Source: an uncultured Burkholderiales bacterium (GTDB taxonomy: Bacteria > Pseudomonadota > Gammaproteobacteria > Burkholderiales > Burkholderiaceae_C). From it: 38,117 bases of DNA. The notes under the pieces are model-generated. The model did no database searches. It was given only the letters and a program-made list of their open reading frames with translations, and was not told where the DNA came from. A program made the position numbers and the translations under genes. Positions 18,089 through 26,683 of this stretch are shown here, piece after piece. The DNA is taken from contig CAIWWN010000272.1 of assembly GCA_903916355.1 (NCBI GenBank), forward strand, positions 1-38,117. Reading direction: 5' to 3'. The number at the start of each line of letters is the position of its first letter. Positions within the stretch are counted from its first letter, which is position 1.

Positions 18089-18099
18089 TGGCCGGGTAG
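18078..18099. terminator. Possible hairpin between fur and hprK stops
   Basis: ACCCGG and CCGGGT with a 6-base loop (extended by a T-A and a T-G pair) form a stem that contains the fur stop codon, in the short gap between the convergent fur and hprK. There is no T-run on either strand, so it is a weak candidate for a bidirectional terminator or 3' end stabiliser. Confidence 0.3.
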
Positions 18100-18103
18100 C
18101 GCC

Positions 18104-19048
18104 TTAGCCGCCCATGGCGCGGCGCTGGCGTTCCATGAAGTCCTGGTAGGTGTCGATGCCGCGCATTTGCAAAATCGTGTTGCGCACCGCCGCCTCGACC
18201 AGCACCGCAATGTTGCGCCCTGCCACCACCTGAATCACCACTTTGCGCACCGGAATACCGAGCACATCCTGCGTCAAGGGCTCGGTCGGCAAGCGCTCGT
18301 AATCACGCTCAAAACTTTCTTTGCGCACCAAATGCACGATCAGTTTCAAGCGCATTTTGCGGCGCACGGCGGTCTCACCAAAAATGCCGCGGATATCAAG
18401 CAAGCCAATGCCGCGCACTTCCAGCAGGTTTTCCAGCAACTCCGGGCAACGCCCCTCGATCGTGGTCTGGTTGATGCGAAACAGATCGACCGCATCGTCG
18501 GCCACCAAACCGTTGCCACGTGAAATCAATTCCAGGCCCAGTTCGCTTTTGCCCAGGCCCGACTCGCCGGTGATCAGCACGCCCAAGCCCAAAATGTCCA
18601 TGAACACCCCGTGCATGGTGGTGCGGTCAGCAAAGTGCTTGGACAAATAGGCCCGCAGCACGTCAATCACAAAAGCCGAGGATTCCTTGGTGGAAAACAT
18701 CGGGATCTGGGCCCGCTCGCACATCGACAACAAGGCATCGGGGGCGGCTTGGTCATCGGCCAGCACCAACACGGGCGGCTCCAGGGTGACGATACGTGCG
18801 ATGCGGCGGGCGCAATCTTCCGGAGTGGAGTTGACCAAGTAGGCCACCTCCCTCTCGCCCAGAATCTGCACCCGGTAAGGGTGGATGTAATTGAGGTAAC
18901 CCACCAAGTCGGCGCCAGAACGGGCGGCACGCACCGCCACTTCATCAAAGCGACGCTCGGAGGCACCTAGGCCGGCGATCCACTGCCATTTGAGTTTGCC
19001 GCGATGGTCTTCAAACAAGACATCGGCACTGACCACGGTAGGTTTCAT
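18104..19048 (-). CDS. hprK: HPr kinase/phosphorylase
   Basis: HprK phosphorylates and dephosphorylates a serine of HPr/NPr in the PTS. The 314-residue length is typical. The catalytic His is in [11 protein letters not shown] (about residue 146), the P-loop is GESGLGKSE (161-169), and the C-terminal HprK signature is [16 protein letters not shown], followed by [22 protein letters not shown]. It lies 18 bases after ptsN on the same strand, as in many betaproteobacteria, where HprK tunes the nitrogen-type PTS instead of sugar uptake. Its start overlaps nothing, and ATG 19048 is clear. Confidence 0.96.
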   Translation of the reverse strand: MKPTVVSADVLFEDHRGKLKWQWIAGLGASERRFDEVAVRAARSGADLVGYLNYIHPYRVQILGEREVAYLVNSTPEDCARRIARIVTLEPPVLVLADDQAAPDALLSMCERAQIPMFSTKESSAFVIDVLRAYLSKHFADRTTMHGVFMDILGLGVLITGESGLGKSELGLELISRGNGLVADDAVDLFRINQTTIEGRCPELLENLLEVRGIGLLDIRGIFGETAVRRKMRLKLIVHLVRKESFERDYERLPTEPLTQDVLGIPVRKVVIQVVAGRNIAVLVEAAVRNTILQMRGIDTYQDFMERQRRAMGG

Positions 19049-19066
19049 GGCAACCGCAAGAAGGGA

Positions 19067-19534
19067 TTAAACCGTTTGCGCCGACTGCCATGTGGCAATC
19101 AAGGCATGCAAAGATTCTTGGCTGGGACTGGTCTTGATGTTTTCCCGCAGCGTGGCATCGCTCAGCATTTCAGCGATTTCCGAGAGAATTTCAAGATGTT
19201 TTTGCGTGGCCGCTTCCGGCACCAGCAAAAAAATCAGCAAATTCACAGCTTGCTCGTCAGGGGCATCAAAACCAATTGGGCTGGCCAACTGGAAAACCGA
19301 AGCCATCGGGGATTTGAGACCTTTGATCCTGCCATGCGGAATGGCCACGCCATGCCCCAGACCGGTCGAACCCAGGCGTTCACGGGCAAACAGACTGTCG
19401 GTGACCAAGGCCCGAGACAGCCCGTGCAAGTTTTCAAACAACAGCCCGGCTTCTTCAAAAGCGCGCTTTTTGCTTGTCGCCTCAAGGCCGACAAGGACTT
19501 GGGCCAGCGGAAGGATGGAAGAAAGGCGATTCAT
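19067..19534 (-). CDS. ptsN: PTS-Ntr IIA component
   Basis: PtsN (EIIA-Ntr) receives phosphate from NPr and regulates K+ transport, nitrogen and stress functions. The 155-residue protein carries the phosphorylated His in GHGVAIPHGRIKGL (around residue 73), preceded by the family's FARERLGSTGLG. The C-terminal half has LLIFLLVPEAATQKHLEILSEIAEML. It follows hpf by 117 bp that include a terminator-like hairpin, so ptsN-hprK may be partly uncoupled from hpf. In E. coli, EIIA-Ntr acts on K+ transporters (TrkA, KdpD), and kup is in this window too, but not adjacent. Confidence 0.95.
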   Translation of the reverse strand: MNRLSSILPLAQVLVGLEATSKKRAFEEAGLLFENLHGLSRALVTDSLFARERLGSTGLGHGVAIPHGRIKGLKSPMASVFQLASPIGFDAPDEQAVNLLIFLLVPEAATQKHLEILSEIAEMLSDATLRENIKTSPSQESLHALIATWQSAQTV

Positions 19535-19600
19535 GTCGAAGCGAATTATGCACCCACCCGAGGGTTTCCCACTAAAGACCGGCCCTGCTGCCTGTCACCT

Positions 19601-19630
19601 ATGCAAAAGGCCGCTTTGCAGCGGCCTTGG
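19601..19630 (-). terminator. Intrinsic terminator/attenuator after hpf
   Basis: AAGGCCGC (19607-19614) and GCGGCCTT (19621-19628) form a perfect 8-bp GC-rich stem with a 6-nt loop. Read on the minus strand the stem is followed by TTTTGC. It lies between hpf and ptsN and could terminate most transcription from hpf, giving a high ratio of hpf to ptsN-hprK mRNA. Confidence 0.65.
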
Positions 19631-19651
19631 AGGGTCTTTTGGAGCCCGGAC

Positions 19652-19981
19652 TCACATCATACGCTTGGCGGCTTCATGGTGGTGGTCGGTCAATTTGGTT
19701 TTATGCCTTACCACCTGGCGGTCCAGTTTGTCGACCAATTCGTCTACGGCGGCATACAGGTCTTCATGTGCACTTTCGGCAAACAAATCACTGCCTTTGA
19801 CGTGGATATTGCATTCGGCTCGTTGTCGCTTTTCCTTCTCTTTTTGCTTTTCTACCGTCAGTAAGACTTTGACATCCACCACTTGGTCAAAGTGCCGGGT
19901 GATTCGATCTAATTTGCCCGTCACGTAGGTGCGCAAAGCGGGGGTGACCTCGAGGTGGTGACCACTGATCGTCAAGTTCAT
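19652..19981 (-). CDS. hpf: Ribosome hibernation promoting factor
   Basis: HPF binds the 30S decoding site and drives ribosome hibernation in stationary phase; it is also called the sigma-54 modulation protein. The 109-residue protein is of the short form, with [20 protein letters not shown], the long basic/acidic helix [19 protein letters not shown] and [22 protein letters not shown] lies nine bases before ATG 19981. A small hairpin (CCACC/GGTGG, 20018-20034) is in the leader. Usually rpoN is directly upstream on the same strand; here the next gene is a divergent patatin. Confidence 0.94.
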   Translation of the reverse strand: MNLTISGHHLEVTPALRTYVTGKLDRITRHFDQVVDVKVLLTVEKQKEKEKRQRAECNIHVKGSDLFAESAHEDLYAAVDELVDKLDRQVVRHKTKLTDHHHEAAKRMM

Positions 19982-20070
19982 ATGTAAAGCCTCCTGCTGC
20001 TTACTGGGTTGAAATAACCACCTGTTGAGGGTGGCCGAGAAACACAGAAACCGAAACGCTGGAGTTCACT

Positions 20071-20139
20071 ATGCGCTTGCCCTCCTGTAAACGCAAGGCC
20101 TCCAAGAAAAACCTCGAGGCCTCCAGTGAATCAAGCTGA
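20071..20139 (+). CDS. Possible 22-codon small ORF
   Basis: ATG 20071 has GGAG six bases upstream and opens a 22-codon frame (MRLPSCKRKASKKNLE and six more residues), basic in the first half and Ser-rich at the end. It lies in the 225-bp gap between hpf and the patatin gene. The DNA also contains AGGCCTC (20096-20102) and its complement GAGGCCT (20116-20122), so it may be a structured leader instead of a gene. I do not recognise the peptide. Confidence 0.25.
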   Translation: MRLPSCKRKASKKNLEASSESS

Positions 20140-20206
20140 AATACCTTTTTCAGTGCTAAGCTGATGGGCGATGTCGCAACCGATTTTCTGAGCGGAGGCC
20201 CGCAGT

Positions 20207-21412
20207 TTGCAACAGAATGCCTTGACCGCGACCGGTCGTGCCGATCGACCACCCCGCAAAGCCCTGGTGTTGATGGGCGGCGGCGCTCGCACCGCTTACC
20301 AAGCCGGTGCACTGCAAGCTTTGGCCGCTCTCTTGCCGGCCGATCAAGACGGCAAATTCCCCTTTGATATTTTGGTCGGCACCTCGGCCGGCGCGCTGAA
20401 CGCGACCTTTTTGGCCAGCCAGGCCCACAACGGGAGCCAGGCCTTTCACGCACTGGCCACTTTCTGGTCCCGTCTGCGCTCGCCACAGGTCTACCAACTG
20501 CCCCGTACCGCCTTGAGCCAATGGGGCCGCTGGAGCCGCTGGGCCACCGCCTTGGGTGTGACGCTCTCGGCGCGCCAGCATGGGGCAGCACTGGACAGCA
20601 TGCCCCTGGTCAACACCTTGCATCACGTCATTGATTTGCCGGCCATCGATCGTGCCTTGGCGCAAGGCGCCATCCAAGCCCTGGCCGTGACCGCGTCGAG
20701 CTACTCCAGCGGGGTGCACTGGACTTTTTGCCAAACTGGCGAAGACAGCAAAACGACACCCTGGAGCCGCCCGGGACGACGGGCCGACATGCAGCCGGTC
20801 ACGATCGAGCACCTGATGGCTTCGAGTGCCATCCCCTTCCTTTTCCCTGCGACACCGCTGTGGGTGGACGGCGGTTTGGAGTATTTTGGCGATGGCTCGA
20901 TGCGGCAAATCTCCCCCTTGTCTCCCGCGGTGGACCTGGGCGCGACCCAGATCCTGGCCATTGGCGTGGGGCAGCCACACCGCAGCCTCTTGGACACGGC
21001 CGTCATGCACCATCGCCCGCCGACGCTGGGCGGCATTGCCGGTCACGCCTTGGCCAGCGTGTTCCATGACACGCTGCAGGCCGATGTGGAGCAGATCGAA
21101 CATTTGAATGCCAGCTTGAGCGGATTGTCAGACGCCGTGCGTCGCCAATTGCCTTTCAACCCCGTGCAAGTGCTGACTTTGCACCCCAGCGCCTCCCTGG
21201 ATGCGCTGGCCCAAGCGCATGTGCAGGAATTGCCCGCCGAGTTGCACCGCGTGCTCAATGGTCTAGGCGCCTTGTCTGGCGGCGGCGCGGCTTTGAGCAG
21301 CTACTTGCTGTTTGAACCCGGCTTTGTCCAAGCCCTGATGCAGCTGGGCGCCGCCGATGTCATGGCCCGTCGTGACGAATTTTTGGCTTTTTTGGCCCCG
21401 GTTTCGGCCTGA
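20207..21412 (+). CDS. Patatin-like phospholipase
   Basis: This 401-residue protein is a patatin-family acyl hydrolase that uses a Ser-Asp dyad on phospholipids or other esters. The oxyanion motif is GGGARTAYQAG (24-34), the nucleophile Ser60 is in VGTSAGALN, and the Asp (about 221) is in WVDGGLEYFGDG. No signal peptide is seen, so it is probably cytoplasmic (a soluble housekeeping-type patatin). The start is TTG 20207, supported by GGAGG eight bases upstream. The C-terminal 100 residues look helical and are not assigned. It is divergent from hpf and occupies the place often held by rpoN; corA follows 170 bp later. Confidence 0.85.
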   Translation: MQQNALTATGRADRPPRKALVLMGGGARTAYQAGALQALAALLPADQDGKFPFDILVGTSAGALNATFLASQAHNGSQAFHALATFWSRLRSPQVYQLPRTALSQWGRWSRWATALGVTLSARQHGAALDSMPLVNTLHHVIDLPAIDRALAQGAIQALAVTASSYSSGVHWTFCQTGEDSKTTPWSRPGRRADMQPVTIEHLMASSAIPFLFPATPLWVDGGLEYFGDGSMRQISPLSPAVDLGATQILAIGVGQPHRSLLDTAVMHHRPPTLGGIAGHALASVFHDTLQADVEQIEHLNASLSGLSDAVRRQLPFNPVQVLTLHPSASLDALAQAHVQELPAELHRVLNGLGALSGGGAALSSYLLFEPGFVQALMQLGAADVMARRDEFLAFLAPVSA

Positions 21413-21457
21413 AGCGGTGAGATAATCCGGGCACATTGTTTTATGGAGACACATTCC

Positions 21458-21481
21458 GTGGAAAGCTACCCCAGTTGGTAG
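21458..21481 (+). CDS. Putative corA leader peptide
   Basis: GTG GAA AGC TAC CCC AGT TGG TAG encodes M-E-S-Y-P-S-W. GGAG lies nine bases before the GTG. An ATG at 21443 in the same frame gives METHSVESYPSW but has no ribosome site. The ORF runs through arm A and the loop of a perfect hairpin and stops in arm B. In Salmonella corA is preceded by a short ORF (corL) that controls Rho-dependent termination; this is an analogous layout, not a sequence match I can show. Confidence 0.4.
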   Translation: MESYPSW

Positions 21482-21525
21482 CTTTCGGATGATTCTGGTT
21501 TGACCCGCGTCGTTCGAAAGCTGCC
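21461..21525 (+). promoter_or_regulatory. Mutually exclusive hairpins in the corA leader
   Basis: Arm A (21461-21470, GAAAGCTACC) pairs perfectly with arm B (21477-21486, GGTAGCTTTC), with a 6-nt loop. Arm C (21512-21525) contains CGAAAGCTGCC, almost a repeat of A, and can pair with B over 14 positions (21477-21490) with three G-U wobbles and no mismatch. B therefore has two competing partners. T-runs (21532-21536 and 21543-21547) follow C by 6 and 17 bases. The corA start is at 21583. The arrangement is that of an attenuator or translational switch. Confidence 0.55.
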
Positions 21526-21582
21526 GTGCCCTTTTTGCCGCCTTTTTGAATCACTCGGGTCATTGACCTTTGTTCATCTGCC

Positions 21583-22569
21583 ATGCTCAATATTTTCACC
21601 TTGGCCAACGGCCGCCTTTTCCAAGAAGAGATCGAATCTCTGGAAGAACTCTCTAAGTTCCAGCCCATTTGGGTGGACTTAGAGTCCCCCACTGTCGAAG
21701 AAAAGCGCTGGATCAAACAGTACTACGGCCTGTCCATCCCCGAAGACGCGATGGACGAGGACATCGAGGAATCGGCGCGTTTTTACGAAGAAGACAACGG
21801 CGAGTTGCACATTCGCAGTGACTTTTTGATCGCCGACGAAGACGAGCCGCGCACCGTGCGCTGCGCTTTCATTTTGAACCAGCACAACGCCGACCTGCGC
21901 AGCCGCGGCGTGCTGTTCTCGATCCACGACGAAGACGTGCCCGTGTTCCGCTTGCTGCGTCTGCGCGCGCGCCGTGCGCCCGGTCTGATCGAAGACGACA
22001 AAGACGTGTTGCTCAAATTATTTGACGCCGACGCCGAGTATTCGGCCGACACGCTCGAAGGCATTTACGACGAGCTGGAAAAAGCCGGCAAGCAGGTGCT
22101 GTCGGGCGACGTGACCGATGCCTTGGCCGGCGAAGTGCTGGGCGCGATTGCGCGGCAAGAAGATTTGAACGGCCGCATCCGGCGCAACGTCATGGACACG
22201 CGCCGTGCGGTCAGTTTCATGATGCGCTCGAAAATGCTCAACGGTGAGCAGTTTGAAGAAGCACGGCAAATTTTGCGTGACATCGAATCACTGGATTCGC
22301 ACACCGCGTTCTTGTTCGACAAGATCAACTTTTTGATGGACGCCACCGTGGGTTTCATCAATATCAACCAGAACAAGATCATCAAGATTTTCTCGGTGGC
22401 CAGCGTCGCCTTGCTGCCGCCCACCTTGATTGCCAGCTTGTACGGCATGAACTTTCAGTACATGCCCGAGTTGTCGCAGACCTGGGGTTACCCTTATGCC
22501 TTGGCCTTGATGGCCGCCAGCGCCGTGGTGCCCATGTGGTACTTCCGCCGCAGGGGTTGGCTGAAGTAA
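21583..22569 (+). CDS. corA: CorA-family magnesium transporter
   Basis: CorA is a pentameric inner-membrane channel for Mg2+ (also Co2+, Ni2+). The 328-residue protein has the large N-terminal cytoplasmic funnel, acidic near the start (EDAMDEDIEESARFYEEDNGE), a long stalk helix, and two membrane helices at the C-terminus with the pore motif YGMNFQYMPE between them, and a basic RRRGWLK tail. It starts at ATG 21583 with a poor ribosome site, following an unusual leader. Its stop is two bases from the stop of the opposing mtnN. Confidence 0.95.
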   Translation: MLNIFTLANGRLFQEEIESLEELSKFQPIWVDLESPTVEEKRWIKQYYGLSIPEDAMDEDIEESARFYEEDNGELHIRSDFLIADEDEPRTVRCAFILNQHNADLRSRGVLFSIHDEDVPVFRLLRLRARRAPGLIEDDKDVLLKLFDADAEYSADTLEGIYDELEKAGKQVLSGDVTDALAGEVLGAIARQEDLNGRIRRNVMDTRRAVSFMMRSKMLNGEQFEEARQILRDIESLDSHTAFLFDKINFLMDATVGFININQNKIIKIFSVASVALLPPTLIASLYGMNFQYMPELSQTWGYPYALALMAASAVVPMWYFRRRGWLK

Positions 22570-22571
22570 AT

Positions 22572-23330
22572 CTAGCGTGCGCGTTGGGTGAAAAAGTGGT
22601 CCAAAATCGCTGCGCTGTAGCGGCTGGCCACGGTGTCCACAAACTTCAAAAAGTCAGCATGCGCATCGTCGTCAGAGCGGTCTGAAATCGTGCGCATGGC
22701 GGCAAACGGCACGCCGTAGTCATGACACACCTGGGCCACGGCAGCGCCCTCCATCTCCACCGCCAAAGCCGCAGGCAAAGCCTGCTGCAAGCGTTGACTC
22801 TCCAAGCGTGTCGACACGAACCGGTCGCCGCTGATGATCAGGCCTTGGTGCACTTGGGCAAGACCTGCTTCCATCCCCATTTCAGTCAAGTCCGCCGCAT
22901 CCAGCACCCCCTGCGCCAAGGCCGTTTTTGCCGCCCGCACCAACGCTGCCGTCAACACGGCGTCGGTGGCAAAGTGCGATCGACCGTAGAGGGGCACTTC
23001 ATAGATGGGGAAGAGCGGCGACGCGTCCATGTCGTGCTGCATAAACGCGCTGGCCACCACCACGTCCCCAACCTGCGCGAGCGGCGCCACGCCGCCGGCA
23101 ACGCCGGTGAACAGCACTTGGCGCACACCAAAGCGTTCGATCAGCACCGTGGCGGTGGTGGCTGCGGCCACCTTGCCAATGCGCGAGAGCACCGCCACCA
23201 CGTCGTTTCCATGCCAGCGACCCAGCACAAACTCACGCCCGGCCACGGTTTGCTTTTGCTTCTGAGGCAACCAGGCCAGCACGGCAGCCAACTCGGGGTG
23301 CATGGCGCTGACGATGGCGATTCGAGACAT
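22572..23330 (-). CDS. mtnN: 5'-methylthioadenosine/S-adenosylhomocysteine nucleosidase
   Basis: This 252-residue nucleosidase removes adenine from MTA and SAH, recycling the by-products of methylation and polyamine/quorum signal synthesis. It starts RIAIVSAMHPELAAVL and carries GVAGGVAPLAQVGDVVVA, ISGDRFVS, the substrate block VEMEGAAVAQVC (with the ribose-binding Glu-Met-Glu) and the catalytic Asp in RTISDRSDDDAHADF. It is a few residues longer than E. coli MtnN (232). It is 65 bp downstream of fadD on the same strand. Confidence 0.9.
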   Translation of the reverse strand: MSRIAIVSAMHPELAAVLAWLPQKQKQTVAGREFVLGRWHGNDVVAVLSRIGKVAAATTATVLIERFGVRQVLFTGVAGGVAPLAQVGDVVVASAFMQHDMDASPLFPIYEVPLYGRSHFATDAVLTAALVRAAKTALAQGVLDAADLTEMGMEAGLAQVHQGLIISGDRFVSTRLESQRLQQALPAALAVEMEGAAVAQVCHDYGVPFAAMRTISDRSDDDAHADFLKFVDTVASRYSAAILDHFFTQRAR

Positions 23331-23395
23331 GGCAACTCAATCGAAAAAATAGCGGCCGAAGCCGCCAGGGTGTGGAGGGGTCGGGCGAGCGAGTT

Positions 23396-25078
23396 TTATT
23401 TTTGCTCGCGCAATTCGCGGCGCAAAATTTTGCCCACAGGCGTCTTGGGTAAATCGCTGCGGAACTCGATCACACGCGGCTGCTTGTAGCCGGTCATGTT
23501 TTCTTTGCAAAACGCTTGCACTTGCGCCTCGGTGAGTGCGGGGTCTTTTTTGACAATCACCAGCTTGACGGCTTCGCCGGTTTTCTCATCGGGCACGCCC
23601 ACGGCCGCGCATTCCAGCACGCCAGGGCAACTGGACACCACCTCTTCCACCTCATTGGGGTAGACGTTGAAACCGCTGACCAAAATCATGTCCTTTTTGC
23701 GGTCAACGATTTTGAAAAATCCACGCTCGTCCATGATGCCCACATCACCCGATTTGAAGTAACCGTCTGCCGTCATCACGCGGGCGGTCTCGTCCGGTCG
23801 CTGCCAATAACCGGCCATCACCTGCGGGCCTTTGATGGCGATTTCTCCCGCTTGACCGGGCCCTGTCACCTCTTGACCGTCGTCGTCGACCAACTTCATC
23901 CAAGTGCTCGGAATCGGCACGCCGATGGTCCCAGAAAACGCGCTGCTGGTGGTGGGGTTGCAACTCGCCGAAGGGCTGGTTTCAGACAGGCCGTAGCCCT
24001 CGCAAATGGGGCAACCGGTTTTCTCCAGCCACAGCTTGGCCACGGCGGGGGTCACCGCCATGCCGCCGCCCACGGACACCTTCAAGTGACTCCAATCCAC
24101 CGTATGGAAATCCGGATGGTTGGCCAAGCCATTGAACAAGGTATTGACGGCGGGAAAGCTATGGAACCTGTGTTTGGACAGTTCTTTGAGTACCGCCGGA
24201 ATGTCGCGCGGATTGGGAATCAAAATCGTTTTGGCCCCGCTGCGCATGCTGAGCATCATGTTCACCGTGAAGGCAAAGATATGGTAGAGCGGCAAGGCGC
24301 ACACCGAGGTGGGTTGCTCGTTCGCCGGCACCAGTTTCATGACGGGCGCATTCCAAGCCTCGGATTGCAGCACATTGGCCACCAAGTTGCGATGCAATAA
24401 AACAGCCCCTTTGGAGACACCGGTGGTGCCTCCGGTGTACTGAAGAACCGCAATGTCATCAGGCCCGATGGTGAACGCGGTAAACGGCGCGTTGAAGCCC
24501 TTGGCCAGCGCGGTATTGAAGCGTACTGCTTGCGACAGGTTGAATTCAGGCACCATCTTCTTCACATTGCGCACCACGTAATTGACCAAGCTGCCTTTGA
24601 TCCAACCCAAACGGTCGCCCATGGCGCAAAGCACCACATGCTCAACCGAGGTTTGGGCCAGGCACTTGTCCAACGTGGCGGCAAAGTTCTCAATGATGAA
24701 GATCGCTTTGGAACCCGAGTCTTTGAGTTGATGCTCCAACTCGCGTGGGGTGTACAGCGGGTTGACATTCACCACCACATAGCCTGCGCGCAAGATGGCC
24801 GCCACCGCGATCGGGTACTGCGGCATATTGGGCATCATGATGGCGATGCGATCGCCTCGGGACAAACCCAAGGACTGCAAGTAGGCGGCCATGGCCTGGC
24901 TTTGCGTATCCAGGTCGGCGTACGTCAAATCCTGACCCATGAAGCAAAACGCCGTGCGCTCGGCATACTGCTTGAAACTGGCCTCCATCAGGTCCACCAA
25001 CGATCTGTAAAGACTGGGGTCAATATCGGAAGGAACGCCTTCGGGATAACTGCTTAACCAAATGCGATCTGAGGTCAT
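23396..25078 (-). CDS. fadD: Long-chain fatty acid-CoA ligase
   Basis: FadD activates fatty acids to acyl-CoA, using ATP, as the first step of beta-oxidation at the inner membrane. The 560-residue protein has the AMP-binding P-loop LQYTGGTTGVSKGAVLLH, YGLSETSPSASCNP, the YFKSGDVGIMDERGFFKIVDRKKDMILVSGFNVYP-type hinge region (DRKKD is clear), and the catalytic Lys in the C-terminal LPKTPVGKILRREL. AAGGAG lies nine bases before ATG 25078. It is separated from pntB by a strong terminator, so it has its own promoter in 25079-25150, though I cannot pick one. Confidence 0.93.
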   Translation of the reverse strand: MTSDRIWLSSYPEGVPSDIDPSLYRSLVDLMEASFKQYAERTAFCFMGQDLTYADLDTQSQAMAAYLQSLGLSRGDRIAIMMPNMPQYPIAVAAILRAGYVVVNVNPLYTPRELEHQLKDSGSKAIFIIENFAATLDKCLAQTSVEHVVLCAMGDRLGWIKGSLVNYVVRNVKKMVPEFNLSQAVRFNTALAKGFNAPFTAFTIGPDDIAVLQYTGGTTGVSKGAVLLHRNLVANVLQSEAWNAPVMKLVPANEQPTSVCALPLYHIFAFTVNMMLSMRSGAKTILIPNPRDIPAVLKELSKHRFHSFPAVNTLFNGLANHPDFHTVDWSHLKVSVGGGMAVTPAVAKLWLEKTGCPICEGYGLSETSPSASCNPTTSSAFSGTIGVPIPSTWMKLVDDDGQEVTGPGQAGEIAIKGPQVMAGYWQRPDETARVMTADGYFKSGDVGIMDERGFFKIVDRKKDMILVSGFNVYPNEVEEVVSSCPGVLECAAVGVPDEKTGEAVKLVIVKKDPALTEAQVQAFCKENMTGYKQPRVIEFRSDLPKTPVGKILRRELREQK

Positions 25079-25156
25079 TGCGGATGCTCCTTAACGGGCC
25101 AGTCTACCGTAAATCTGACGCCTGACTGACGTCAAAAACCTCGGGTTTTCCGCTAA

Positions 25157-25188
25157 AAAAAGGGGTGAACCCTGTTCACCCCCTTTTT
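25157..25188 (-). terminator. Intrinsic terminator of pntAB
   Basis: GGGGTGAAC (25162-25170) and GTTCACCCC (25174-25182) form a perfect 9-bp stem with a 3-nt loop, flanked by A-rich and T-rich runs on both sides. Read on the minus strand it ends in TTTTTTT, so it terminates pntB transcription; the plus-strand version is also good, so it may work in both directions. Confidence 0.9.
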
Positions 25189-25205
25189 ATGGATGCACAG
25201 AGGAC

Positions 25206-26624
25206 CTAAGATTTCAAAGACATCAACACCTCGTCCAGCATTTTCTTGGCATCGCCAAACAGCATGCGGTTGTTCTCTTTGTAGAACAGCGGGTTATCCA
25301 CGCCGGCGTAGCCGCTGGCCATGGAGCGCTTCATGACGATGCTGGTGCGGGCCTTCCAGACTTCGAGCACCGGCATGCCGGCGATCGGACTGGTCGGGTC
25401 GTCTTGCGCCGCCGGGTTCACGATGTCGTTGGCACCGATCACGATGGCCACGTCGGTGTTCGGAAAGTCCTCATTGAGCTCGTCCATCTCGAACACGATG
25501 TCGTAGGGCACCTTGGCCTCGGCCAACAAGACGTTCATGTGGCCCGGCATGCGACCCGCCACGGGGTGAATGCCAAAGCGCACGTTCACGCCTTTTTCGC
25601 GCAGGTGCTTGGTAATTTCAAACACCGTGTGCTGAGCCTGCGCTACAGCCATGCCGTAGCCAGGCACGACGATCACATTTTTGGCGTCACGCAGCAGCTC
25701 GGCGGTCTCTGCGGCCAAGATGGGGCTGACCTCGCCCACCGGCTCGGCCGCTTCACCCGTCGGCTTGGGCGCGGCGGCCGTGGTGCCAAAGCCCCCTGCG
25801 ATCACGCTGATGAAACTGCGGTTCATGGCGTTGCACATGATGTAGGACAGAATCGCGCCGCTGGAGCCGACCAAGGCACCGATCACAATCAACAAGTCGT
25901 TGGAGAGCATGAAGCCGGTGGCCGCGGCGGCCCAGCCGGAATAGCTGTTGAGCATGGACACCACCACCGGCATGTCGGCGCCGCCAATGGCCATGACCAT
26001 GTGGATGCCGAACAGCAAAGCAATGGCGGTCATGATGAACAAGGGCAGCATGCCGTCTTGCACCGTGTGGGCGTTCATGAACTCTCGGCCAAAATAAATC
26101 ACCGCGATCAAGCCCGCCAGGTTGAGCCAATGGCGGCCGGGCAACAACAAGGGGCTGCCACCGATGCGGCCGGACAACTTGCCAAACGCTGCCACCGAGC
26201 CGGAGAAGGTCACGGCGCCAATGAAAATGCCGATGTAAATTTCACCGGCGTGGATGGCGTGCGCTGCGCCGTCCAAATTCTTGGAAGCTTCAGGGTCAAC
26301 GTAGGTGGCATAACCCACCAGCGCCGCAGCCATGCCGACCATGCTGTGCATGAGCGCCACCAGTTCGGGCATTTGCGTCATCTGCACTTTGCGCGCAGCG
26401 TAAAGGCCAATGATCGCGCCCACCAGCATGGCGCCCACGATCATGGGAATGCCCTCGGCCGTGACTTGCGGCCCAAAGACCGTGGCCAGCACGGCCAGGC
26501 TCATGCCGATCATGCCGTAGAGGTTGCCGCGCCGTGCGGTTTCCTGGTTGGACAAACCACCCAAGCTGAGGATGAAAAGAATGGTCGCGCCGATGTAGGC
26601 GACCGTGGCCAGACTTGCATTCAT
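25206..26624 (-). CDS. pntB: NAD(P) transhydrogenase subunit beta
   Basis: PntB is the beta subunit of the proton-translocating transhydrogenase, which makes NADPH from NADH using the proton gradient. The N-terminal two thirds (about 290 residues) hold eight or nine membrane helices ([14 protein letters not shown] onwards). The C-terminal dIII domain binds NADP(H): [54 protein letters not shown] and a terminal [14 protein letters not shown]. The length of 472 residues fits. It follows pntA by 59 bp with AGAGAG before the ATG. Confidence 0.96.
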   Translation of the reverse strand: MNASLATVAYIGATILFILSLGGLSNQETARRGNLYGMIGMSLAVLATVFGPQVTAEGIPMIVGAMLVGAIIGLYAARKVQMTQMPELVALMHSMVGMAAALVGYATYVDPEASKNLDGAAHAIHAGEIYIGIFIGAVTFSGSVAAFGKLSGRIGGSPLLLPGRHWLNLAGLIAVIYFGREFMNAHTVQDGMLPLFIMTAIALLFGIHMVMAIGGADMPVVVSMLNSYSGWAAAATGFMLSNDLLIVIGALVGSSGAILSYIMCNAMNRSFISVIAGGFGTTAAAPKPTGEAAEPVGEVSPILAAETAELLRDAKNVIVVPGYGMAVAQAQHTVFEITKHLREKGVNVRFGIHPVAGRMPGHMNVLLAEAKVPYDIVFEMDELNEDFPNTDVAIVIGANDIVNPAAQDDPTSPIAGMPVLEVWKARTSIVMKRSMASGYAGVDNPLFYKENNRMLFGDAKKMLDEVLMSLKS

Positions 26625-26683
26625 AAATGTCTCTCTTATTCAATCAGTCGGGGACAGCGCTGAAGTTCTGCCCCCAAATTTAT

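Noticed and set aside
21415-21426. GATAAT (21421-21426) as the corA leader promoter
   Set aside because: A fair -10, but I find no -35 at a proper distance; left unassigned.
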